Below, piece after piece: positions 31,395-42,129 of a stretch of 64,000 bases of DNA; within the stretch, counting starts at the first letter, position 1; each line of letters begins with the position of its first letter. The position numbers and the translations under genes are program-made. Origin of the DNA: Maratus speciosus (taxonomy: Eukaryota; Arthropoda; Arachnida; Araneae; Salticidae); assembly GCA_963932465.1 (NCBI GenBank), contig OZ010798.1:15174981-15238980 (forward strand), read 5' to 3'. The notes below the pieces were generated by a model that did no database searches, had not been told where the DNA came from, and saw nothing but the letters and a program-made list of their open reading frames with translations.

Positions 31395-32605
31395 TCGCGG
31401 CTACTTTGTGCCAGGACATTTTTTGGTTCGGAAGTAGCCCCAGTTGCTCAGAAATGCCATTTATATAATCAAATCTCTTAAAAAATATATTAAGTAATTT
31501 TTTTTTCAAATGTTACTTTAGCAAAATGTTACAGCAATTATTTTTGTTCCAGTTGCTAAGGATAACATGATGAAAAGTGTTTCTCGTGCCTTTAATATTA
31601 ACATTTGGTTTATTGTGTTTAAACGTAAAAAAGAAAAACTTTGTTTATCAAGTTTGCAGTGTTAATTCATTAGCAGATCCTATTGTGATCAATTACTAGT
31701 TGGTTTCAATATTCCAACATATGCATTGTACTCATTTTATATAAAAATAAGTGAATGGACCGAAGTAGCCCCCAACAGGGGCTACACTGTTCCAAAACTT
31801 TGAAAATAGTTTAAAAAAAATAAATAATAATATAAAAAATCAATTTAACAAATTACAGCGACCATTTGGAAAATGATTTTTTCAAAGACTAAAATTTAAG
31901 ACATAAAAAATGACACGGAGTGGATAATACATTACGTACGCCACGAATTAAACATTAATAGTGTTATGACACGTAAAAATTGCAAGCGACAAAAATCGTC
32001 TGCGACTCGTCATATTTCCTGAAACTTACGTCTTATCCAAGCATTTCATTGGCTGTTCGGGAAAAGGCTTTTCCATCGTCCGATTTCCAAGAAATCTGAC
32101 GACCCATTTTAAATGAAATTTCATTCTTATACTTCTAAACATCCCACACTTTTACTTTTTACACCGTCGTATAGGGGAAAAAATGCACTTTTAAATGCAA
32201 TTTGTTTGAAAGCTGTATCTCAATTTGTTTCTGAGTTATTACTTTTTTTTTGTAGTTTTTGTTACTTTTTTGTCATAGTCGCAACAGAAGTATCCATCTC
32301 TGTTAAAAGTAAAGGGGAAATACAGATTACTGTATAGACCCATCTGAAAACGAATAAAATGCGGATTCAACCAATAAAACGCTTCAGATATGTTCTTGAT
32401 TTCCTACCCTGACAGAGGACAATAACCTTTTTTCCAAATGGTTAAAAAATTGCATCTTTAAAACCATACATTTTGCTTCATTGTTTCCTATTAATTGATT
32501 ACAATTCAATATCAACGTTGAAAAATCATATATAATATTTTTTAATAATGGAAATGTTAGTGGAACCAGGAAAAGGGGCCCAAAGTAGCGCCGGTTGACG
32601 GTATA
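31395..32605. mobile_element. Possible TIR element with GCTACTTTG ends
   Basis: GCGGCTACTTTGTGCC at 31399 and GGCCCAAAGTAGCGCC at 32576 are approximate inverted copies, and GAAGTAGCCCC words occur inside (31430 and 31763). A fragment of the 29.8-kb dispersed repeat is nested at 32120-32330. No target duplication was found, so the boundaries are tentative. Confidence 0.35.
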
Positions 32606-32912
32606 ATGAATCAGCATTCTCAACTCGGATACAGTTCATTCTCAAGTAAACACTTTCTTTACACCTTCACGCACATACAGAAACACACAGTGAAGTGCAA
32701 TAATTTGTATGTTATTTTATATATTGGCTCTATTAATGCTGAAATACGAATTCAGTTTAAAAACGAAAAACAAAAAAAATCTATGAATTAAATTTTCTAA
32801 TTTAATTTAAAATAAATAAATAAATAAAAAATAAACCAACAACAAATAAATGAAAAATTTTCGAATTTAAAAATAAATAACAATTAATTTTCTCATTAAT
32901 TTAAAAGTAGAT
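32606..32912. other. AT-rich spacer
   Basis: No gene. It is dominated by AAAT/AATAAA simple sequence from 32770 onward. Confidence 0.5.
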
Positions 32913-32942
32913 CACAATATTAAAATATTTATTTGCTTAAAA

Positions 32943-33217
32943 CCTCCTCCGGTTTTATTCCTCCGAAAGCGCCGAACTTCGGTGGTCTTTGGGAGGCAGG
33001 GGTTAAATCATTCAAATTCCATCTAAAACGTGTAATTGGTAACGCGCACCTCACTTTAGAGGAATTTCTGACAGTAATTCTAGAAATTTCAGTGAGCTGG
33101 GGTTCAATAATAGACGTTAAGGGCCTACCTATAAGAAAATGACCAGGTGACAGAGTCTCGAAATCGTCGAAATCTGATGATAATGGGGACAGAGGTCTTG
33201 AGTTCAAAACACTTTCA
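32943..33217. repeat. Snap-back inverted copy of the BEL integrase end
   Basis: About 130 bases (near 32958-33090) are the exact reverse complement of 33218-33347, which code for the [12 protein letters not shown] part of the integrase. The sequence between them is ordinary minus-strand coding DNA that is reached only once. The element therefore ends in a hairpin-like reversal and lacks everything further downstream, including the other LTR. Confidence 0.88.
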
Positions 33218-34692
33218 ATTTCTAGAATTACTGTCAGAAATTCCTCTAAAGTGAGGTGCGCGTTACCAATTACACGTTTTAGATGGAATTTGAATGATTT
33301 AACCCCTGCCTCCCAAAGACCACCGAAGTTCGGCGCTTTCGGAGGAATAAAATTCCATTCGATATTTTCCCTTGCAAAATAATCAGCTAATGCTTCATCT
33401 GGGTGTCTAACCAAATTGTGAAGCCTTTTCAATTTTAAGTTTGCCCCTACAAAGTTTTTTGCATTGTCAGAAAATATTTTTGAACACTTTCCCCTTCTGC
33501 TAACAAAGCGCTTAAAACAAGCAATGAAGGCTGCAGAAGTGAGATCTGAAACGAAATCTAGATGAATAGCTTTGGTGCAGAGACAAACGAATATACATAC
33601 ATACACTTTATTATATGTACCTTTCCTTTGATTTTTGAATTTAATGTAAAAAGGGCCGCAATAATCAGTTCCAATAATGGAAAATGGAAATGAAGGTGTA
33701 ACACGCTCTTTGGGCAAGTCACCCATAACTTGACTCGCTAATACAGGCTTGTTTTTAAAACAAGTGACACATTCATATGTTATTTTGCGACAGATGTTTC
33801 TACCATTAGTTATCCAAAATTTACGACGAATATGGTACAACAATGTTTGTGATCCTACATGTAAATACTTTAAATGAAAATATCTTACAATAATTAAAGT
33901 AAGGGGATGCTTACTTGGCAGAACCATAGGATGTTTTTCATTTGTTGTCAAATATGAGTTACCCAATCTACCCCCAACTCTTAAAATATTACTTTCATCT
34001 AAGAAACAATTTAAAGAATTTAGTTTACTTTTATTTGGTACTGAATTACCTTTCTGAAGACATTTTATTTCTTCCTGATACTCACTTTGTTGAACCATCT
34101 TTATCAGTGATAATTCTGCAGCATTCAATTCTTTAGAAGTAAGATGATCTTTCACTCTATTAACATTTCGAAGGTTATGAATTAATGTAAGCACATAACA
34201 TAAAATACGAATGATAGTTATATAATTATTACTAACACTAATAATATAATCTAATAAATAATTTTGATCATAAATAGCTAGAGTAACTAAAGAGTTATCA
34301 TTTTCACATTTAACTGTTTTCTTTAGTTCATCAGAATAGTCATCTGGCGAATTTTGGATGTTGCAGTCATTAGTTGGGAGAACAGTTTCTCTCAAAAAGG
34401 GGGGACCTTTAAACCACAAATCCTTTTCTAAGAGCATATCAACACTGACGCCTCTGGTAAGGAGGTCGGCTGGATTAGACTTTCCCGGACAATGAAACCA
34501 CGAATTGGAGTCAGTCAAAGATTGAATCTCGTTGACACGATTCGCTATGAATGATTTCCATCTTTGACTAGAACCTCTAATCCAGTACAAAGTGATTTTC
34601 GAGTCTGTCCAGAAGAACACATCTGATGGCTGCATATCATCTACTATTTTCTTGACTGCATTACCTAGTCGGGCAGCAAGTAAAGCTCCCAA
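33091..34692 (-). pseudogene. BEL integrase region (with end of RNase H)
   Basis: This is the longest intact frame in the window (587 codons, running on to 32929). Roughly residues 1-110 are RNase H-end sequence (FFWTDSKITLYWI, NPADLLTRG). Residues about 235-320 hold the zinc-binding H2C2 region (HLKYLHVGS, ECVTCFKNK). The DDE core follows: GTDYCGPF (Asp), FSDNAKNF (Asp) and [11 protein letters not shown] (Glu). LNSRPLSPL and [11 protein letters not shown] are the usual BEL post-core motifs. After about PQLTEI the translation is nonsense, because it reads the inverted copy of the core. The C-terminal domain typical of BEL integrases is absent. Integrase inserts the cDNA into the genome. Confidence 0.93.
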
Positions 34693-35258
34693 TACTCTAA
34701 TCTTGGTAAAGTGATTTTTTTAAGAGGTGTAACTCTACTTTTTGAAGTCACAAGGTTAACTTCAATAGCATTTTCTTTTACAACTCTGAGGTATATGACA
34801 GTGCCGAAGGCTTTCTTACTAGCATCGCAGAAACAGTGAATCTCTACCACATCTGAATTTTCTTCTTTCGTTGAATTTAGCACAATTCTTGGAATTTTTA
34901 GGTTGGAGAGGCGTGGGATCTCAGAACACCATTGAAGCCACTTTTCTTTAACATCTATTGGTAGATCTTCATTCCAAGCAATTTTCCTCAACCACAGATC
35001 TTGAAATAGGCATTTCATGCGAATAGTATAAGGAGTGAGCAAGCCAGGAGGGTCGAATATTTTTCCAATAGCACGCAGGATGAAGCGCTTGGTGTTTTCA
35101 TTTTTTGATAAAATTAATAAGCCTTTTACATCTACGATAAAGCAATCTTCACTCGTATGCCAAGACATTCCTAGAACCTTTGTTGAGTCAAATCCTAATT
35201 CAATTGGGTTATGTAGAGGCTGAGTATCAAACCCTTCTTGTTTCCATTGCTCCATCAA
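34665..35258 (-). pseudogene. BEL Pao-peptidase-like and RNase H region
   Basis: VLGMSWHTSEDCF and FDPPGLLTPYTIRMK are hallmark motifs of the domain that follows RT in BEL/Pao polyproteins. IHCFCDASKKAFG is the start of the RNase H-like part, with the first catalytic Asp. The frame ends in PRLEYWELYLLPD where the next frame reads GALLAARLG, so a one-base shift near 34680 breaks the polyprotein. The left break near 35262 coincides with a short TCGTTATATCGTTAT duplication. Confidence 0.9.
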
Positions 35259-36243
35259 ATCGTTATATCGTTATCATTAGTTGACCATTTTCTGAGTTTC
35301 ATACTTGCCTCGCTCATAATATAAACAGCATTTCGAGAGATTTCTAACGCATCTTGCAAGTTGTCAGCACCAGCGATGAAATCATCTACGTAGAGGCACC
35401 TATCTAATAACTTTGTTGTTGTAGGATATCTAACTTGAAATTTCTTGATATGTTTTTTTAGAGTAGCAGCAAGAAGAGATGGGGAAGCATTCATACCAAA
35501 AAGAACTCGGTTGAAGCGATATATTTCTATACCTCTATCTCCAATCCATAAAAACCTCACTGCATCTCTGTCTTTCTCCGCTAGGGATATCTACAGAAAG
35601 GCTTTTTCTATATCACCTATCAATGCTATTTTGTTTAATCTAAAATTGATAAGTAGATCGAATATGTTTGGATTAGATTTGGACCTGGCCAAAGACAATC
35701 ATTTAACGATAATTCGCCAACATCGCGTGAGCTGACATCGAAGACTACTCTCATTTTTGTTGTCAGGCTTTGTCTAAAGACAGGTTGATGTGGAAGATAA
35801 AAAAGTGGTTTCTCCACTGGCTTGTGCGTTTCCGTTATTTTTTCTATGATTTCCTTACTTTCATAATCTTTCAAAGTCTCACAATATTGAGCACGAAGCT
35901 CTAATTTTCGCTTCATTTTCTCTTTAAGACAGTGTAGTCTATTATTGGCTATTTTGAAATTGTCGTTCATTTCTCGCCAATCTTTTTTCCATGGTAAGGT
36001 AACTTCGTAACGTTTATTTTTATAAGATACAGATTTTTCGAATATTTCTAATGCTCTATCTTCGTCAGTACATGTGGGATCGTCTTTTATCCCTAATGTT
36101 TCTAACTGAAAGAATTTTTGAACTTCTTTTGTCAAATCTTCATAGTTACAAACAAGCCCACAATGAATATTTTGCGTGATTTGATTGTCAGGATTTAATA
36201 CGCTTCCACAGGCAATGAATCCAAATACCGAGTTTTGGAATGT
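35255..36243 (-). pseudogene. BEL reverse transcriptase region
   Basis: FYLPHQPVFR, KMRVVFDVSS and SLNDCLWPGPNL are the BEL RT N-terminal motifs (frame 36135-35635). A frameshift lies near 35660. GDIEKAF, the motif A aspartate, follows with a stop just after it (near 35590). Then FNRVLFGMNASP (motif B) and LYVDDFIAGA (motif C, the YVDD active site). The enzyme copies the element RNA. With one shift, one internal stop and the right-hand shift at 35262, it is inactive. Confidence 0.92.
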
Positions 36244-36760
36244 TTAATTAGAATTGGGGACTTCAATTCGAACGACTTCTAAAAGATCATAAAATATTTG
36301 AGCTCCCAAAAGAACATGAATTTTTCCAGGTTTGTAAAATTCTGGATCCGCTAATTTAATGTTATTAAGGTAATGTTCTGTTGGAACGTTAATTCGATTT
36401 ACTGGAATAGTATCCGATATTTTTGGTACACAAAGAAGTTCTATTTCCGCCTTAAAATTTGAATTGTTCGAAATTAATGCTTTTAACATGGAGCTAATAT
36501 TCACGGAGATGCCATTTAATCCTGAAGCCGCAACTTTTATTTTTTTCTTTCTTAATTCCTAAATAATCAGCACACTGAATCGTAATGAAATTACTCATTG
36601 ATCCAGCATCAATCAAACCTCTTAACGGCTTAAATTCACCAAATTTATTTTTAATATAAACAATGACAGTTGATAAGATGCCAGAACTTAAATAATTCAT
36701 CTCACAAACAGATGTACCTGAAAATACTCTTTCGTTAGAAATGTGAAATGTTGCAGCATT
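36244..36760 (-). pseudogene. BEL aspartic protease region
   Basis: LRGLIDAGSMSNFIT is the protease active-site loop (Asp in LIDAGS). Downstream GKIHVLLGAQIFYDLL fits the second half of the BEL protease domain. The two halves are in different frames, joined at a T-rich run near 36540-36547, a classic slip site. The second half ends in an in-frame TAA (36244-36246), after which RT-side sequence continues in the same frame. The protease would cut the gag-pol polyprotein. Confidence 0.85.
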
Positions 36761-38056
36761 CGGGTCTAGATTTGAATGCGCTACGATTTGATTCTGGTTT
36801 TGGGTATTGCAATCACTGACCTTGGGTTTTGAAATAAATTCATTTTTTCTATCGCTGTTTTGATTTTGCTTTTCATTTTCATTCTCGAAATGCAGTAAAC
36901 TCGAATGTTTTTTCATACATTTCTGACAAGAATAAGTAGATTTACAATTTCTAACCGAGTGGAATTTTAAACAGTTAAAACAAATATTATTTTTCTTCAC
37001 GAATTCATATCTAGAAGCCACTGAAAGATTTAAGAATTCTGGACATTTGTGCAAACCGTGGAATTCATTACTCTGACACTTAACACATTTAAATGGTTTT
37101 GAGTTTTTACCATTAGATGTAGATACCATACTAGTGATTCGTTGTTGAGCATTGCGTTTAGGAGTTACATTATTTATAAGAGGTTTGTAAACTTGCAGTG
37201 TTCTCGCTTGCCTTTTTAAAAACTCGATTAATTCTTTTAATTTCGGTAGCTCGTCTTTTTTTTGTTCACTTTCAAACCATAATTTTGTGGACCCATCTAA
37301 TTTCTGCCACAATATATAAGTTATTATTGTATCCGCAAACCCTTCAATTTTTTGATCGAGAATTTCTAGAGATCTGATACATTCACTGGCGGTATCTGCT
37401 AAATTAAGAATAGCACTGGGTGTTTCACTTTGTATTGAATTAATGGACATTAATTTTTTAATGTGAGCAAACACTTGTTGTCTTTTATTGGAATATCTTT
37501 CCTCTAATAAGGACCACGCTGTTTGATAATTATCATCTGAAATCGTTATACTTTATACAACTTTTGCAGCTTCAGAATGAAGCGAAGATTTCAAATATGA
37601 TAACTTTTGAGCACCCGAAAGTGCGCTATTATTGTGAACGCTAGATTTAAAAAGATCACTAAAATATATCCAATCCTGTACGTTTCCACTAAAAGAAGGT
37701 AGATTAATCGTGGGAAGTCGAACTTCCGTTACACTATTCTCTTGTTTCGGCTTTGATTCATTAAGAACATTTATTTGTTTTTGTTTCGCTCTTTTAATTT
37801 TTAACCAAGTTTCATCTAACTCTTTTTCAATCGATGATTGTTCATCGATATATTTATCAATTTCCTCTTCATCGCACAATGAATAAATTTTATCAAACAT
37901 TTCTTTCAATTCTGTATTCAATTGATCACATTTCGTATTTACAAGTTCTAAAGAGCATTCATCAGAGTCACTTAATTTAATTTTACTCACAAATTTAGTA
38001 ATTTTACATTTTAAAACTCTTTTTTTTGTCAAAATATTTTTTAATTCAGTAGACAT
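36494..38056 (-). pseudogene. BEL gag region with zinc knuckles
   Basis: Translation from the ATG at 38056 gives a charged coiled-coil-like N-terminus, then LPTINLPSFSGNVQDWIYF and LSYLKSSL, the DUF1759-type gag core of BEL elements. An in-frame TAA stands at 37553-37555, after which the same frame continues with QTAWSLLEERYSNKRQQ. Two Cys/His clusters follow (CVKCQSNEFHGLHKC and CFNCLKFHSVRNC, then CQKCMKKHSSLLH), which would bind element RNA. Gag would form the particle. Confidence 0.88.
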
Positions 38057-38165
38057 GTTAAAGAAAAAGTCCTACCTTATTCGAAGAAACCAAGTCTCGT
38101 CGCTGATTCTTGACTCTAAAAGCAAACGATAAATCCGTTTACTTTGGCCTCGAAAGACCAATTTT
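38057..38165 (-). other. BEL leader with likely primer-binding site
   Basis: Directly after the LTR end the minus strand reads AAAATTGGTCTTTCGAGGCC. TTGGTC-TTCGAGGCC-like words follow the LTR in BEL elements and are taken as the tRNA primer site. The matching tRNA was not identified. The gag start codon follows about 90 bases on. Confidence 0.6.
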
Positions 38166-38456
38166 TGTTAAGAATAAAACAATAAGTTACTCAATGACAC
38201 CATTTTTAAGGAACTCTTCGCAGTGAACTGTATATTTCTTTATTTTAAAACAATAATTGTTAAGAGTGAAACAGTCTCTCTGGCCGTTTCCAAGTCAAAC
38301 ATTCCATTATCTCAATAACAACAAAAATCAGTGTTTCCACTCACTAGTAAATAAATTACAATCTATCGTCAACACGCAGACGATTGGAATAATAAATAAA
38401 ATTACGGCGCTGACACAGCGCCCTCGTACGGGAGATTTTAATTACGATCAGTAACA
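38166..38456 (-). repeat. BEL 5' LTR (291 bp), the only LTR
   Basis: On the minus strand it begins TGTTACTGATCGTAATT and ends TATTCTTAACA, with TGTTA/TAACA short inverted ends. An AATAAA lies about 80 bases before its end (plus-strand TTTATT near 38239), a possible polyadenylation signal. It abuts host foldback sequence at 38457. No second LTR is present. Confidence 0.82.
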
Positions 38457-38734
38457 GACGTTATAAAAACACATTAAAAGTAAATTAAAAATCTATATTG
38501 ACATGTTTCAACTCATTTTCTGAGTCGTTATCAGAATGTATAACAGAAAATTACAAATACAATGCATATGAAAAATGGAAAAAAAAATCATCGAAAATAA
38601 ACAAATAATCATATAACGTGCCCTACATTTTCGCGATCGCGCGTGTTCCCTCTACATCGCGACGCCGTAAGTTGTCCAACCATTCAACCCATAAATTCGA
38701 GATACGAAAAGATAATGTATCCTTAGGAATGAGT

Positions 38735-38990
38735 TGAAACATGTAAATATAGATTTTTAATTTACTTTTAATGTGTTTTCTTTTAAGCAAATAAATATTT
38801 TAATATTGTAAAAGAGGTGAAACATGTAAATATAGATTTTAATTTACTTTTAATGTATTTTTATACGTCTTTTAAGCAAATAAATATTTTAATACTGTAA
38901 AAGAGTTGAAACCTGTAAATATAGATATTAATTTACTTTTAATGTGTTTTTATAACGTCTTTTAAGCAAATAAATATTTTAATATTGTGA
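38735..38990. repeat. Three tandem ~85-bp copies of the foldback terminus
   Basis: The block GTTGAAACATGTAAATATAG, TTTAATTTACTTTTAATGTG, TTTTAAGCAAATAAATATTTT and AATATTGTAAAAG is repeated three times at the right end of the second foldback-1 copy. The first copy (3022-4286) has a single one. Confidence 0.88.
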
Positions 38991-38999
38991 TATGGTTAG

Positions 39000-39480
39000 T
39001 AGTGGGCATAATTTTGGCTTACTACTTGCACTTATTTACATTTTTATCATTTAAAAGTATTCACAATTTTATTAAAAAATATCCGCATTTAAAATATGTT
39101 TTAAATGAACACATTTGAAATAGATATTTTAATTAAAATATTAAATGGGAAAAAATCGAGTTTACTCAAAAAAATATGTTTCGCATAAAAATATAACATT
39201 CATATTTTACATCTAGCAATTTACATAAAAATATTTATAATTGATATTTTTATCCTATTTTAATACTAAAGTGTTAAAACCCCAGCCACAATCTCATTAC
39301 AAACTACAAAATAGTCCCAAAATGAAATTCAAAGTTTTTAAAAGAATAATCAAGTCATAACCCATTTGAAGCAAACATATTTGCTTCAAACTGTTTCACT
39401 ACTGTACAGCCGAATGGTTGGAGTACTGTCTCGTAACACTAAGGTAACTGGTTCAATCTCAAGGTCAGCAACTTTTATTT
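39000..39480. repeat. Diverged arm of foldback 2 with tRNA-like end
   Basis: Bases 39085-39285 resemble the left arm at 7285-7930: AATGAACACATTTGAAA, AAATCGAGTTTACT, TTCATATTTTACATCTA and TTTTTATCCTATTTTA blocks occur in order. It ends in a tRNA-like unit (CAGCCGAATGGTTGGAG at 39408 and the B-box-like GGTTCAATCTC at 39450). A palindrome GAAGCAAACATATTTGCTTC lies at 39369. There is no gene. Confidence 0.55.
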
Positions 39481-39895
39481 TATCCCCATTTTCTTCACTT
39501 GACGTATTCGTCCTGTAACGGATTAAAAAAGAAACGGATATTCGTCTATCAACTTGTATTTTATCCACATTTTCTTCACTTGACGTATTCCTCCTGTAAC
39601 GGATTAAAAAAGAAATGGATATTCGTCTATCAACTTGTATTTCATCCACATTTTCTTCACTTGACGCATTCCTCCTGTAACGGATTAAAAAATAAACGGA
39701 TATTCGTCTATCAACTTGTATTATTATCGTCTATCCACATTTTCTTCACTTGACGTATTTCTCCTGTAACGAATTAAAAAAGAAGCGGATATTCGTCTAT
39801 CAACTTGTATTTCATCCACATTTTCTTCACTTGACGTATTCCTCCTGTAACGGATTAAAAAAGACATGGATATTCGTCTATTAACGGAAAAACCC
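39480..39895. repeat. 81-bp minisatellite, five units
   Basis: TTCTTCACTTGACG marks units at 39491, 39572, 39653, 39742 and 39823. Steps are 81 bases, once 89 through an 8-base insertion. As 81 is divisible by three, frames stay open on both strands and give repeated 27-residue peptides (for example VDRRISISFLIRYRRNTSSE). I regard these as a by-product of repetition. Confidence 0.92.
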
Positions 39896-39949
39896 TGGTA
39901 GCACTGCTGCCAAGAAAGTTTCCGTGAATTGAAGAATGCGTTTCTGAGA

Positions 39950-40458
39950 GTGCAGTGGCTATTATCCAATTTTCTGATTTTCAACTTTATAAAGTTTATT
40001 TCTTTTTGTTGCATAATTTTGCACTTTACAATTTCAACCGTGTTCCTAAAATCCCTCGTTCGTCATTTAAAGGTATTTTGAGCTTCATCCCAGTCCAGAC
40101 TGTCGTTTAGGCGGGATATTGCATCCAGTTAAGGGGGTCCGGGCACAATTTAAAATAATTTTTATTTATTGAGTTAAAATTTTGAATTTTTTTGTGATGG
40201 TTAACCATGTTATTTGTAAACAAAATCACATGATAAAACTTCTCATATATATTTAAAAAATTTTTTAATTTAAAATTCATTAAAGAGTGGGGTAATTTAA
40301 AATCATTATAACTCGAAATATTATTTGTAGAATTATTTTTTTTTTCATTTAAATAAACAGAAATATTTAAGTTTTAATTTAGAATCAGCATTTTTAAAAG
40401 CATTAATTTAAAAAAAAAATATTTAAAGTAAAAATTAAAAAAAAATATGGTGTAACTT

Positions 40459-40500
<42 letters not shown>

Positions 40501-41010
40501 TTTTCAAAAGTAAATATTTTTTTCCAATTTGCTGAATCAAAATTAAAGTAAAACAATTGAAAAAGACATGTTCCAAGTTTGAACCATTTATCTTTAACGG
40601 TTCTTAACTTATAATGATTTAAATACGGGAAATGGGGAAAAAAGCCATCATGAAAGAAAATGCATTTTCGCAAGAAATCGTTTTCACGACAACCAATTGC
40701 TTGAAATCTAGATTTTGAAAACACACCAAAACGAAAAATGTAATATTTCCTGTTTTAAATAAGATAGAAACATGATTTAAATGTCATTTTAAGCAGATAA
40801 ACACAGAAAAATTTTTAATGCAGTAAAAGTTTTTTAGAAAATTTGCAGATTTTTGTGTCCCAGACCCCCTTAAAATTTAGATGAAAATAGATGAAAGAGG
40901 AAAGAAGCGTGCTTTAGAAATTCACTCACAAGATCTATGATGACGTGCATGATGTTCAGAAAAGCATAATTTGAATATATATATATATATATAATTATTC
41001 ATTTTATTGA
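39950..41010. repeat. Duplicated segment, copy 1 (with MITE)
   Basis: ATTTTCAACTTTATAAAGTTT, TTTTTGTTGCATAATTTT, AAATCCCTCGTTCGTCATTT and GCGGGATATTGCATCCAGTT match 41550-41700 in order, and AAATTTAGATGAAAATA and AGAGGAAA match after 41700. The copies differ by point changes and by the TTAA element present only here. A TA run lies at 40976-40992. Confidence 0.85.
40129..40873. mobile_element. 745-bp TTAA element F with empty-site proof
   Basis: It starts TTAAGGGGGTCCGGGCACA and ends (reverse complement) TTAAGGGGGTCTGGGACACA. The duplicated segment at 41700 reads CATCCAGTTAAAATTTAG, that is, the same DNA without the element and with one TTAA. The interior is AT-rich, includes an A run near 40466-40495 and has no transposase. 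Confidence 0.93.
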
Positions 41011-41089
41011 AGCATTTGGGCTGGCAATAGTCGAAACATATTAAGCGCGTGAAATAGTCATATTGGCAAGAAATAATACATAAATAGAA

Positions 41090-41420
41090 GTGACACAGCA
41101 TTTCTGTAGCATTTCAACCATCGAGTACTGAACTTCCATTTGGATACAGCCCCTAAAATAGGATCATTTTTAAATAATTAATTTATCTGAAACGAATCGT
41201 ATGAATTTCATGAGAATTTGAATTTAGGTTAATTGAAGGGTGTAGAATTTATTTATGGCGTCAAACTTGGTTATTGCTTTTGAAAAAAAAAAAAAAGTTG
41301 GTGTTCGTTTTGATATGTAGCTTGCCCCCTAAGCATATTTTATGTACATCATTTATATGTACACTTTTTTACCAGTTGTTTGGTACCAGTAACTTTGTTC
41401 TACTATCATTTGCTGCACTG
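41090..41420 (+). repeat. Dispersed repeat, copy 2 (partner 29225-29645)
   Basis: Blocks and order match the partner, including the A run after GGTTATTGCTTTTG and the GGTACCAGTAAC word. Non-coding; the 75-codon frame near 41274 starts in the A run. Confidence 0.8.
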
Positions 41421-41534
41421 TACTTTGTCACATTTAGCATGAATGAACTTAATTTGATGATTATAAGTGATTTTCTTATATATTTTATAAGAAAAATATA
41501 AGAAAAATCTGATTTATTGCCCAGTAGGTATTAC

Positions 41535-42000
41535 CCGTTATTCTTATTTTCAACTTTATTAAGTTTATATCTTTTTGTTGCATAATTTTACACTTTACAA
41601 TTTGACCCCTGTTCCTGAAATCCCTCGTACGTCATTTAACGGTAATTTGAATTTCATCCCGGTCCAGACTGTAATTTAAGCGGGATATTGCATCCAGTTA
41701 AAATTTAGATGAAAATATATGAAAGAGGAAAAAAGCATGCTTAAGAAATCCGGGCAAGAGATCTAACGTTCTGATGAAAAACGTGACAGACATAAAATAT
41801 TTAAACGAAGTTGCAGGCTTAAATTTATGGAAAGTCCGAAAATCTCTAAAATACACGCTTCGTCGCAGTTATTTGGCAAGTTCACAAAACATTTATAACA
41901 AAGCTACATAGCTTTGTTATAAAAGTTTAGAGATAAATATAAATGTGAGAAAAAAATTAAACATGCTTTCATTAAAATTCACAAAAACGAGCACTGGAGC
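41535..42000. repeat. Duplicated segment, copy 2 (empty site)
   Basis: This is the partner of 39950-41010 without TTAA element F. Similarity fades after about 41770. No gene. Confidence 0.8.
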
Positions 42001-42129
42001 GTTATTCCAAAGATCCGAGATCGATTTCCGGCTTGGACATTATTCACTCTGTTGGTTTACGCTTAGTTAGCAATGAGAAAAAATTTCCGTACTTAATATT
42101 CAATAATTTCGGGCGTAATTTCACTGCTG

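Larger units (their letters stand above)
32943..38456 (-). mobile_element. BEL/Pao LTR retrotransposon, 3'-truncated
   Basis: Reading the minus strand from 38456: one LTR, a short leader, gag with zinc knuckles, an aspartic protease region, reverse transcriptase, Pao peptidase/RNase H region and integrase. This is the BEL/Pao order. The second LTR and the integrase C-terminus are missing and no target duplication is present. The polyprotein has several in-frame stops and frameshifts, described part by part. Elements of this group are classed as Belpaoviridae. This copy is a dead relic. Confidence 0.93.
32913..38991. mobile_element. Foldback element 1, second copy, split by a BEL retrotransposon
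   Basis: CACAATATTAAAATATTT and TTGCTTAAAA (32913-32942) are the first 30 bases of the left arm. The arm resumes at 38457 with GACGTTATAAAAACACATT, and the far end is AATATTTTAATATTGTG (38991). The consensus TTGCTTAAAAGACGTTATAA is read three times in reverse between 38780 and 38975, so the join is exact. Everything between 32943 and 38456 is foreign. Confidence 0.85.

Noticed and set aside
32929..33142. 69-codon plus-strand frame with integrase motifs
   Set aside because: It is the inverted duplicate of part of the BEL integrase and ends where the reversal ends, not a separate gene.
39386..40014. Repeated 27-residue peptides on both strands
   Set aside because: The 81-bp period alone keeps frames open; no evidence of selection or a gene context.
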